From NCBI GenBank assembly GCA_019136175.1, contig JAGVUS010000348.1, forward strand, positions 1-13,462: a DNA stretch of 13,462 nucleotides, in the 5' to 3' direction. Position numbers and translations under genes: made by a program. The DNA is from Chloroflexota bacterium. Its GTDB lineage: Bacteria > Chloroflexota > Anaerolineae > Anaerolineales > Anaerolineaceae. Positions 1 through 6,822 of the stretch are shown here, piece after piece. The notes beneath the pieces are model-generated. The model had not been told where the DNA came from, did no database searches, and worked only from the letters and a program-made list of their open reading frames with translations. How positions within the stretch are numbered: the stretch's first letter is position 1; each line of letters starts with the position of its first letter.

Positions 1-702
1 GCTGCCATCCTGAAAGAGAAAGCCACCGGGAACAACTAGATCAGGATCAAATGGTATATTTGCGTCCTGCAAAGCCTGTTTATACCCGTTTAACCGGGCA
101 ATACTATGGTTTAAATCCACGGGGCGTTTGATAAAACCAATCCGTCGATGTCCCAATTGAACAAGATGATTGGTAGCCAGGTATGCAGCTTTGAAATTGT
201 CGGCTTTTATGGATGGCGAAGTTACACCTTGAATTACGCGATCCAATAATACAAACGGAATGTGAAAGCTCTCCAATAATTTTGCTCCTGCCGAGTCCTC
301 GGAACAGGGAATCCATATCACTCCAGCCGCCTGATGTGAGATTAACATATGGATATATGCTAATTCGCGATCCAGCCGATATGCAGAATGGCACATGATG
401 ACATTGTATCCATTATCAAAAGCAATCTGCTCAACGCCCAGTGCATTGTCTGAGAAGAAGGTGTTCTTATTATCTGGGATGATCAAGCCAATGGAATTGG
501 TTTTTTGCATTCGCAAATTTCTCGCCAGCGCATTTGGTTGATAACCCAGTTTGTTAATGGCTGCCAGAACCTTTTCCCGAGTTTCATCAGTTACTGGTCT
601 GGGACCGTTGTTAATCACATAGGACACAGTAGCTGGGGAAACCCCTGCCTCCCTGGCTACATCATCCCGTGTTATGGTTCTTTTAACAAGACTTATTCCC
701 AT
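1..702 (-). CDS. LacI-family transcriptional regulator, C-terminus cut by window edge
   Basis: This is a sugar-responsive DNA-binding regulator, probably a repressor of this operon. The frame is open for 234 codons from ATG at 702 to the window edge, so roughly the last 100 residues of a usual 330-340 residue LacI protein are missing. Residues about 11-31 form the LacI helix-turn-helix (TRDDVAREAGVSPATVSYVIN). The hinge helix follows (YQPNALARNLR, about 54-64), then the periplasmic-binding-protein-like effector domain beginning TNSIGLIIPD, with LLDRV and HLVQLGHRRIGFI further on. The start is supported by AAGGGG about 8 bases upstream, lying across the end of the preceding aldolase gene, whose stop is only 6 bases away. 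Being last in the block suggests co-transcription with the genes it controls. The effector is not predictable from what is visible. Confidence 0.93.
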   Translation of the reverse strand, partial: MGISLVKRTITRDDVAREAGVSPATVSYVINNGPRPVTDETREKVLAAINKLGYQPNALARNLRMQKTNSIGLIIPDNKNTFFSDNALGVEQIAFDNGYNVIMCHSAYRLDRELAYIHMLISHQAAGVIWIPCSEDSAGAKLLESFHIPFVLLDRVIQGVTSPSIKADNFKAAYLATNHLVQLGHRRIGFIKRPVDLNHSIARLNGYKQALQDANIPFDPDLVVPGGFLFQDGS

Positions 703-708
703 TGCAAA

Positions 709-1494
709 TTACCCCTTATCCAGCTCTTTTCGAAATGAATGAACCTGTGATAAATACTTGTGAATACCAGAGGTCAACTCAACTTTATCAGAAGTTGTAA
801 TATATTGTATTCCCCGATCAATGTATTGTGCAGCCGCCGATGGATTACTTGCCATCATTCCTGATGCCTTACCGTTTTGCCGAGCAACGCTGATAACATG
901 ATTGAAAGCGTCCTGAACCGCCGGCTCATTGGGCTCTCCCGGGAAACCCAGAGAATATGACAGGTCCGTTGGTCCAATAAACAACACATCTATGCCATCC
1001 ACCCGGGAGATTTCCTGCAATGCGGAAAGAGATTCCGGAGTTTCAATGTGAATCACAACCAGCGCGTGGTCGTTAACCATTCGTATGTATTCCCGGGCAC
1101 TCATGTTCATAAAATAATTCCCAGCCCTGACAGAAGCCAGACCCCTTCGCCCAATGGGACGGTACTTAACACTGTTAACCACCTGTTGGGCTTCTTCCAC
1201 CGTGTTAATTTGTGGAATTTGTATTCCCGCTGCACCCAGATCCATGTACCTCAAAATTACTTGCGGTTCATTCACTGCACAACGAACAATTGCCGGAAGC
1301 CCCACAGAATCCGCAGCTCGAATCATGTGGGCTGTTGTTTCCAGATCAATTTCACTGTGCTCCGCATCAATAACGATGAAATCCAACCCTGCCAGTCCAC
1401 ATACTTCGGCTGCCGTGGGTGAACCCAATTGGAGGAAACAGCCCAACAAGGACTCACCGGTAAGGATTCTTTGTTTTAGGGAATAAAATGGCAT
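709..1494 (-). CDS. HpcH/HpaI-family class II aldolase (2-keto-3-deoxy-sugar-acid aldolase type)
   Basis: A cytoplasmic, metal-dependent aldolase of 261 residues, the normal size for HpaI, GarL and RhmA. These enzymes split 2-keto-3-deoxy acids into pyruvate (or a related 2-oxoacid) and an aldehyde. Visible active-site elements are DAEH at 43-46, the substrate-carboxylate arginine at 71 (IVR), QIP at 92-94, GRRG at 115-118, the metal-ligand glutamate at 151 (HIETPES) and the metal-ligand aspartate at 177 (GPTDLSYSLG). The spacing of these matches the E. coli HpaI pattern. ATG at 1494 is preceded by AAAGGG and lies 4 bases after the MFS stop. Following a dehydratase gene in the same transcript, it most likely performs the final C-C cleavage of the pathway. 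2-Keto-3-deoxy-L-rhamnonate, -fuconate or -glucarate are possible substrates. The family is certain, the substrate is not. Confidence 0.92.
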   Translation of the reverse strand: MPFYSLKQRILTGESLLGCFLQLGSPTAAEVCGLAGLDFIVIDAEHSEIDLETTAHMIRAADSVGLPAIVRCAVNEPQVILRYMDLGAAGIQIPQINTVEEAQQVVNSVKYRPIGRRGLASVRAGNYFMNMSAREYIRMVNDHALVVIHIETPESLSALQEISRVDGIDVLFIGPTDLSYSLGFPGEPNEPAVQDAFNHVISVARQNGKASGMMASNPSAAAQYIDRGIQYITTSDKVELTSGIHKYLSQVHSFRKELDKG

Positions 1495-1498
1495 TTTC

Positions 1499-2710
1499 TT
1501 AACCCTTTGATGCTTTTATTTCAACAGCAGGAACCATCCGGGCGGATTCCGCTGCGGGCATTAACCGAAGCCCAATAAAGATGATTGGTAAGGCACTTAA
1601 TGCAATCCAACCGCTACTGGAAAAAACGGCCATCAACCCGGCTTGGTTGCTGATCCAGCCACTTGCTGCTGGTCCGGCAAACATTCCCAATGCGTAAATG
1701 GCTTGAAAAATACCCATTGCTGTTGCGCGGTGATGATTCTGAATCGGCTTAATTGCCAGCCCCATCAGAACCGGGTACGAAAGTCCATGTCCCAACCCAT
1801 GGAGGAGCCTTGAAATAAAAATGGTTGTCATCCGGGTGTCTGCCACAACCAGAAACGATGCAACACCCAAAATTGCTATACCAGTCAAGGCAGCAACTTT
1901 TTCAAATTTGGCGGGCATCAGAAAGCTAACTGCCAGGGAAGTAGCCATATACGCAAACTGCATGGCTGCAGTCAACCAGCCCAACTCGGAACTCGTTGCC
2001 CCCAATTGCTTGGCAAGAATCGGTATGTACCCGTATGTAGTTGCATATGTAATAAATTGACCAACCGCAGCAGCCAGTGAGATCGCCACAAGGGACCATT
2101 GAAGTTTAAACTTTGTTTTCTCTTCAAATTGAACTGTTATCTTTGGTGAATCACTCCTGCGAATCAATGGAATGAGAATGAGAGCCAGGATAGCAAAGAT
2201 AACCGCAGAATAAAAGGTTGCCTGGTTCCCAAACGTCCCGGCGATTACTCCGCCTGCCATGGTTGCAACCATTTGAGCGAACACAGCAATGAAAACCACC
2301 AGGCTGGTCGCTTTTACAGTCAGGCTTTGCGGGAAATATGATGCAAACAAAATGGATATGATGACCCAAGTCGCTGCTGCAATACCGCTTACCCCTCGAA
2401 ACAGTGCGGCTCCCTGGACACTTTGCGTAAGGATCAAACCGACTGCAGCGATGCCTGAAGCGATGACCCCCAGATAGACAAATATCTCTCTTTTATTCAA
2501 TCGGTCAGATACAACTCCAAATGGAATACGAAGGATCAATTGCGATAACCCGTACATGGAAATGACCAACCCTGCCGTACCAAGGGTTGCACCACTTAAT
2601 GAGGAAGCATGTACCGGAAAGATGGGCACATACACATATAAGGAAGCCCAGAACAAAAAAATGACAACTGAAAACCAGATCAATGAAGGGGAAATCTTAA
2701 GCCGCTTCAT
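1499..2710 (-). CDS. MFS transporter, 12 transmembrane segments
   Basis: A major facilitator superfamily membrane transporter of 403 residues, the usual length for a 12-helix member. Hydrophobic segments are spread along the whole chain. The cytoplasmic loop 2-3 motif A is visible at about 65-75 (GVVSDRLNKRE). A charged central loop (IRRSDSPKITVQFEEKTKFK) separates two six-helix halves. The second half carries LLHGLGHGLSYP and AMGIFQAIYALGMFAGP, typical of the multidrug or sugar-efflux branch as well as of some uptake carriers. ATG at 2710 overlaps the dehydratase stop by four bases (ATGA), so the two are translationally coupled. It may import the substrate or a related acid, or export a product or toxic intermediate. 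The direction cannot be read from sequence. Confidence 0.9.
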   Translation of the reverse strand: MKRLKISPSLIWFSVVIFLFWASLYVYVPIFPVHASSLSGATLGTAGLVISMYGLSQLILRIPFGVVSDRLNKREIFVYLGVIASGIAAVGLILTQSVQGAALFRGVSGIAAATWVIISILFASYFPQSLTVKATSLVVFIAVFAQMVATMAGGVIAGTFGNQATFYSAVIFAILALILIPLIRRSDSPKITVQFEEKTKFKLQWSLVAISLAAAVGQFITYATTYGYIPILAKQLGATSSELGWLTAAMQFAYMATSLAVSFLMPAKFEKVAALTGIAILGVASFLVVADTRMTTIFISRLLHGLGHGLSYPVLMGLAIKPIQNHHRATAMGIFQAIYALGMFAGPAASGWISNQAGLMAVFSSSGWIALSALPIIFIGLRLMPAAESARMVPAVEIKASKG

Positions 2711-4389
2711 AGGATTCCGGCTCCATTTGGTGCGCTGGATGTGTTATTGGCATATAGCCGCAGTATCCCGCGCAAATTTTGAACAGGTGGTTTCCAACCA
2801 GCAAGGCGTTCCTTGAGGGTTGTGGTTGATAATTCAACATCGATTCGGCGTTGAAGGATATTGATTTGGACGAAATCGCCATTTTCAACCAGGGCAATTG
2901 GTCCGCCCTGTTGCGCTTCCGGTGAAACATGACCAATACACAATCCCCGGGTTGATCCTGAAAATCGCCCATCGGTCACCAATGCCACACTTTTGCCCAA
3001 GCCAGAGCCTGCCAGAATTGCGGTTATCATGTGCATCTCTCGCATCCCTGGTCCACCAATCGGACCTTCATAGCGGATGATCATAACATCTCCAAGTTGG
3101 ATTTTACCTTCCCGAACCGCATCCGAGGCACTTTCCATGCTGTTAAACACGACAGCCGGCCCCCTGTGAATCATCATTTCAGGATTTAATGCTGATTTCT
3201 TGATGACAGCACCATCCGGTGCCAGGTTGCCTGTTAGGATGACCAACCCCCCATCAAATGTAACAGGGTTGTTGATTGGTCGAATAACATCGCCATCCGG
3301 ATTTCTGGCAATTTGTGCAGATTCTTTAAGCGTGGTTACTGTAACCGTGGGGGAGGTTCCATCAATCCGATCTCCCAATGTTCGAAGGATGGTTGGGATC
3401 CCTCCTGCTTCATGAAATTGGTTCACTGTATAAGGTCCCCCGGGGTTAATGGGAGCAATATATGGGGTGCATTCTGAAATATCTTGAAATTCGGCTAATT
3501 TTAATGGAATATCCAGTTCATTTGCAATGGCAGGAAGGTGGAGAAGAGAGTTTGTGGACCCGCCAATAGCCATATCTACAATAATTGCATCCCGAAATGC
3601 AGCTGCAGTCATAATTTCACTTGGAATCCGGTTTTGCTTTACCAAATCAACAATTCGGACACCAACTTCATAAGCCTCTTCCATTTTCATTTTGGACATG
3701 GCTGGTGTCGTCGCCGAATAGGGGATTGCCATCCCCAACACCTCGCACAAACAAGCCATCGTATTTGCCGTTCCCATCATGGAACAAGCACCCGGACCCG
3801 GACATGCTATTTGCTCTATTAACGAAACTTCATCAGCTGAAATTTCCCCCGCCATAAATTTTCCCGTCAATTCCCGCACATTCCGGAAAGATATTCGCTT
3901 TTCATCAATGATGCCATCTTCCATGGGACCCGCTGGAAGCAGAATAGCGGGGATATTTACCCTGGCAGCTGCCATTAACATGGCAGGGATGATTTTGTCG
4001 CAACTGGCAAGCAGTACAACCCCATCAAACCGATGGGCTTCCAGCATGATTTCCACGGATGCTGCAATAATATCCCGGCTGGGAAGAATATACCGCATCC
4101 CACGGTGTCCTTGGGCAATTCCATCACAAGCAGCGATGGTGTTGAATTCAAATGGCAATCCACCTGATTCGCGAATACCTGCTTTCGCCGCCTCTGCCAA
4201 TTCCCGTTGGCGGAAAGAACCCGCAAGGATTTCATTCCAGGAATTGGCAATTGCAATCATGGGCTTTTGTAAATCAGACCTATTGACGCCAACCGCATGC
4301 AGCAATGCACGATGCCCCACGCACTCAACCCCCTCGGTCACTTCGCTGCTTCGTAAAGTTGCCAATTTACCTGATCTCATCGGTTCCAT
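2707..4389 (-). CDS. IlvD/Edd-family dehydratase (dihydroxy-acid or sugar-acid dehydratase)
   Basis: An Fe-S dehydratase of 560 residues, full length for the family. Members remove water from 2,3-dihydroxy acids: dihydroxyisovalerate in branched-chain amino-acid synthesis, or aldonic acids in sugar breakdown. The neighbouring aldolase and sugar importer favour a sugar-acid substrate. Visible motifs are the Mg-site CDGIAQGHRGM near 88-98, SCDK at 129-132 (cluster cysteine 130 and the lysine that is carbamylated in the family), CPGPGAC at 196-202 followed by MGTANTM, and GRFSGSTRG near 475-483 with the catalytic serine. The first cluster cysteine of [2Fe-2S] dihydroxy-acid dehydratases is a glycine here (NEILAGS). 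The start is uncertain: neither ATG 4389 nor in-frame ATG 4380 has a clear Shine-Dalgarno. A four-codon mini-frame (4403-4389) stops at TGATG across the chosen start, so reinitiation is possible. ilvD itself is the alternative identity. Confidence 0.92.
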   Translation of the reverse strand: MEPMRSGKLATLRSSEVTEGVECVGHRALLHAVGVNRSDLQKPMIAIANSWNEILAGSFRQRELAEAAKAGIRESGGLPFEFNTIAACDGIAQGHRGMRYILPSRDIIAASVEIMLEAHRFDGVVLLASCDKIIPAMLMAAARVNIPAILLPAGPMEDGIIDEKRISFRNVRELTGKFMAGEISADEVSLIEQIACPGPGACSMMGTANTMACLCEVLGMAIPYSATTPAMSKMKMEEAYEVGVRIVDLVKQNRIPSEIMTAAAFRDAIIVDMAIGGSTNSLLHLPAIANELDIPLKLAEFQDISECTPYIAPINPGGPYTVNQFHEAGGIPTILRTLGDRIDGTSPTVTVTTLKESAQIARNPDGDVIRPINNPVTFDGGLVILTGNLAPDGAVIKKSALNPEMMIHRGPAVVFNSMESASDAVREGKIQLGDVMIIRYEGPIGGPGMREMHMITAILAGSGLGKSVALVTDGRFSGSTRGLCIGHVSPEAQQGGPIALVENGDFVQINILQRRIDVELSTTTLKERLAGWKPPVQNLRGILRLYANNTSSAPNGAGIL

Positions 4390-4413
4390 CAATTCATAAC
4401 CATCGTAACAGGC

Positions 4414-5256
4414 TTACTTCTGTTTCAATTCCGAGATGCATACCTCAATTGCTTCTGTTATATCTGGCATCCTGAAAATTCCTCGAAGGTCAAGGCACAT
4501 GGGCTCCAGCGTGGTATTTGCTGGACGGGGAGATGGTCCTCTTTCCTCCTTCCGAATGGGTTCCACATGGGCTTGTTTTCCAGATATGGATAAAATTAAT
4601 CGGGCATATTCATACCAGGTTAAGCCACCCCGATTGACTACATTGTAGACACCATAAAATGGTGTATCAACGAGATGAAGCAGTGCCATGGAAAGATCCA
4701 ATGTACTGGTTGGAGAACCCTTTTGATCGAATGCTGCCCGTATTTGAGTTCCCATATCCGCAGCATGGATCACCCCAGTCAGGAAATTATTACCATAGAT
4801 ACCGAATAGCCATGCTGTTCGAATAATAAAATACCGTTCCAGTGTTTCCTTCAAAATTTGTTCCGCAGCCAATTTCGACTGACCATATATATTGATTGGA
4901 TTGGTCGCATCAAACTCCGTATATGGGTTTCCTTTCAGCCCATCAAAAACATAATCGGTACTGATAAAAACCATGGTTGTCTGTCTCTTCCTGCAAGCAA
5001 TCGCCAGGTTTTGGGTTGCCAAAGTATTCACCAAATATGCCTGGGCTGGGTTCAATTGGCATACATCAGCATCAGCCATAGCTGCAGAATGAATCAGGAT
5101 ATCAGGTTGATGGAAATCCACGTAACCGATCACCTGGGACGGATTGGTAATATCAAATTCAGTATGGCTGGGGGCAAGTACCTCATGCTTCACACCAAAG
5201 GTGCGGTGGAGGTCTTTCCCCAGCCTGCCACTGCCTCCAGTAATTATAATTTTCAT
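4414..5256 (-). CDS. RmlD-type NAD(P)-dependent sugar reductase (extended SDR)
   Basis: An extended short-chain dehydrogenase/reductase of 280 residues, resembling dTDP-4-dehydrorhamnose reductase (RmlD/RfbD, usually about 290). The Rossmann motif GGSGRLG is at 7-13 and the catalytic elements are FISTDYVFDG (about 97-106) and YGQSK (Y124, K128). PYTEFDATNP before the tyrosine and RTAWLFG after it are also RmlD-like. ATG at 5256 is chosen over an in-frame GTG at 5271 because GGAGAG sits about 7 bases before the ATG. No rmlA, rmlB, rmlC or glycosyltransferase genes are nearby. It lies between an isomerase and a dehydratase, so I infer an oxidation or reduction of a free sugar or lactone intermediate, not nucleotide-sugar synthesis. 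A true RmlD in an unrelated place is the alternative. Confidence 0.9.
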   Translation of the reverse strand: MKIIITGGSGRLGKDLHRTFGVKHEVLAPSHTEFDITNPSQVIGYVDFHQPDILIHSAAMADADVCQLNPAQAYLVNTLATQNLAIACRKRQTTMVFISTDYVFDGLKGNPYTEFDATNPINIYGQSKLAAEQILKETLERYFIIRTAWLFGIYGNNFLTGVIHAADMGTQIRAAFDQKGSPTSTLDLSMALLHLVDTPFYGVYNVVNRGGLTWYEYARLILSISGKQAHVEPIRKEERGPSPRPANTTLEPMCLDLRGIFRMPDITEAIEVCISELKQK

Positions 5257-5270
5257 GTTTATTCTCTCCA

Positions 5271-5283
5271 CATCACTGTGATG
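5271..5283. repeat. 13-bp perfect palindrome between isomerase and reductase genes
   Basis: The sequence CATCACTGTGATG reads as two 6-base arms around one central base. It lies in the 45-base gap between the isomerase stop (5302) and the reductase start (5256), just before the GGAGAG ribosome-binding site. It could be a small operator half-site pair or a weak 5-bp RNA hairpin. It is too short to rule out chance. Confidence 0.3.
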
Positions 5284-5301
5284 AATTTGTCTGGTCTATA
5301 T

Positions 5302-6708
5302 CTAATACAGCGATCCGAAATCTTCCACAGGGAGTTGCATTAACTCACAAAACTCCTCGATCTCTGCTGTCACATCTGCCTGGACAGCATGGATGTGATT
5401 GGAACCATAAAGTGACAGGAATCGCGTATAAGAAAAATTAGAGGCGAAAAATGCATGTGGCCAATTGTAGACTGTTTTCCTCAAATCTTCCCGGGGGTGA
5501 TCCACAAAGCGCCCAGCCAGTACACCCATCCAATATTTTCCATTCCTGCGCATCAGCCTGGCTAGAGTTCCCGGACCGGATGCGGTGACAAATTGTGTAG
5601 TGCCCCCACCCGCTTCCCCATAAATATGGGGCATGAGGTGCACCTGGCTGAGATCATCAGCAGGCTGGTCCAATTTCCGCGAAAAACTTGTGGGAATGGA
5701 GCCACAATTTGCCATCCATAATTCCCGACCCACTTCATCATAATACCGAAGATCCATCAGGTTTGTGGACAACCCACCTGAGAGCAATTTTAGGATTTGC
5801 ATCGTCAATGCGCCATCCATATCAGCCTCGCAGGAAGATACAACCGGCTCTTTCGGTCCATCTGCGTCATATGGGTCTCCAACAAGGGATTGCCCAATAC
5901 ATTGCAAACAGAAATAATTTGCCATCTCCTCCTGGCATTTCACTCCAATAAAGTCGAGTTTTCGTTCCGCGATCATGTCTTTAATGGCAAGATAACTGCG
6001 CACCTGCCGTTCCAGGTGACGGTTGGTAAAGTTGGTCTGATTTGTTTCAACTGCGCCCACGCGGGTGATTAACCAATGGACGTGCTTTTCCACCCTGGCT
6101 GGATCAATTGCTTCTGCCTTGAAAACAATCATGGATTGGTCAATATGAATAACGTCCACCCCAAACTCCCGCAGCCATTGAGATGGATCAGCAGTGGCGG
6201 AAACCATGCCCAGGCTTCGACCGCCAAACAATCCAAACCTCTGCCCTTTCAATGTTTCACGAGCATATGCAGCTTTAGCAAATATCAGGATTTTTTTATG
6301 GATCTCCGGATCATCCAGATTTCCCATCAATCGTTTGTGATAAAAACCAGCCTGGTCCAATGCACCACCCGTAGCCAGCATCCCCACCATGCTGGAAGTC
6401 TTATAGGAACGGTCGTTTCCCAGCAACAAAATTGGTTTATTTAAGCGCAAAACAGCCGGAATCACCAGCGCCGGTTCTGTCCAAATTGGTATTTGTAATA
6501 TGATGGCATGTATATCTGATGGTTTGATGGATGCAACAACTTCGTCTGCTTGGGATGGGCGGCGAATTGGTTCGGGAGCAATTAAATTCAAGTCTGTTCC
6601 AAGGGTCTCAATTGCTTTTTCACGGTCAAAAATCACTTCGGATAAACGTGCCTTGTAGAAATCATCCCTGGGTTCAGCAAATGTTAACAGCAACACATTC
6701 GGTTTCAT
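5302..6708 (-). CDS. L-fucose/L-arabinose isomerase-family protein
   Basis: A sugar ketol-isomerase family protein of 468 residues. Members use a divalent metal to interconvert aldoses and ketoses in the cytoplasm. The middle domain has the FucI-like block GGRSLGMVSATADPSQWLRE (163-181 region) and FGVDV. Metal-site candidates are KCQEE at 257-261 and CEADMDGALT at 293-302, with a C-terminal NHIH at 437-440 where the family histidine ligand is expected. It is clearly shorter than E. coli FucI (591), so it belongs to a compact subgroup whose substrate I cannot name. The frame stays open upstream to ATG 6819, but that stretch covers the intergenic hairpin. ATG 6708 is preferred because GGGAGAGG stands a few bases before it and the protein begins with a typical beta strand (KPNVLLLTF). 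ATG 6729 is less likely. Confidence 0.88.
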   Translation of the reverse strand: MKPNVLLLTFAEPRDDFYKARLSEVIFDREKAIETLGTDLNLIAPEPIRRPSQADEVVASIKPSDIHAIILQIPIWTEPALVIPAVLRLNKPILLLGNDRSYKTSSMVGMLATGGALDQAGFYHKRLMGNLDDPEIHKKILIFAKAAYARETLKGQRFGLFGGRSLGMVSATADPSQWLREFGVDVIHIDQSMIVFKAEAIDPARVEKHVHWLITRVGAVETNQTNFTNRHLERQVRSYLAIKDMIAERKLDFIGVKCQEEMANYFCLQCIGQSLVGDPYDADGPKEPVVSSCEADMDGALTMQILKLLSGGLSTNLMDLRYYDEVGRELWMANCGSIPTSFSRKLDQPADDLSQVHLMPHIYGEAGGGTTQFVTASGPGTLARLMRRNGKYWMGVLAGRFVDHPREDLRKTVYNWPHAFFASNFSYTRFLSLYGSNHIHAVQADVTAEIEEFCELMQLPVEDFGSLY

Positions 6709-6711
6709 GAT

Positions 6712-6723
6712 CCTCTCCCATCC
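6712..6723 (-). repeat. Direct repeat copy 2: isomerase ribosome-binding region
   Basis: The 12 bases GGATGGGAGAGG (minus strand) contain the Shine-Dalgarno of the isomerase, ending 3 bases before its ATG at 6708. An identical copy occurs about 70 bases upstream at 6783-6794, where it overlaps the 5' arm of the hairpin. Confidence 0.8.
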
Positions 6724-6761
6724 TTTCATATTGATCGCAGTTTTGTTGAGTGCTCCCCTCT

Positions 6762-6789
6762 GGAGAGGGATACTTGCGTATCCCTCTCC
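6762..6789 (-). promoter_or_regulatory. 12-bp stem-loop with GCAA tetraloop between binding-protein and isomerase genes
   Basis: On the transcribed strand the arms GGAGAGGGATAC and GTATCCCTCTCC pair perfectly over 12 bp around the loop GCAA, a GNRA tetraloop. The hairpin begins 33 bases after the binding-protein stop. No run of T follows it, so it is not a classic intrinsic terminator. In ABC operons a hairpin at this place often protects the binding-protein mRNA from 3' decay or lowers read-through, as known for malE-malF; that role here is inference. The 3' arm is also followed by AGAGGGGAG, allowing an alternative short pairing, and it can pair with the isomerase ribosome-binding site. Confidence 0.65.
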
Positions 6790-6794
6790 CATCC
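6783..6794 (-). repeat. Direct repeat copy 1: 5' side of the intergenic hairpin
   Basis: This is the identical 12-base GGATGGGAGAGG (minus strand) matching 6712-6723. Its last seven bases (6783-6789) belong to the 5' arm of the stem-loop, so one hairpin arm and the downstream ribosome-binding site share sequence. Confidence 0.8.
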
Positions 6795-6822
6795 GAGGAG
6801 ATGTCCGGAAGCACTTCAAAGA

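Noticed and set aside
104..394. 96-codon minus-strand frame at the left end
   Set aside because: It is a shifted frame inside the LacI-family gene, which is open from 702 to the window edge.
3779..4399. 206-codon open frame on the plus strand
   Set aside because: It mirrors the dehydratase gene and has low-complexity, non-family sequence.
709..6708. Sulfoquinovose (sulfo-Entner-Doudoroff) pathway
   Set aside because: That pathway also uses an IlvD/Edd dehydratase and an HpcH/HpaI aldolase. No sulfoquinovosidase, lactonase or sulfolactaldehyde dehydrogenase is visible, and nothing in the sequence points to a sulfonate.
6762..6789. Stem-loop as an intrinsic terminator
   Set aside because: The stem is strong, but no T-run follows on the transcribed strand and the operon continues closely downstream.
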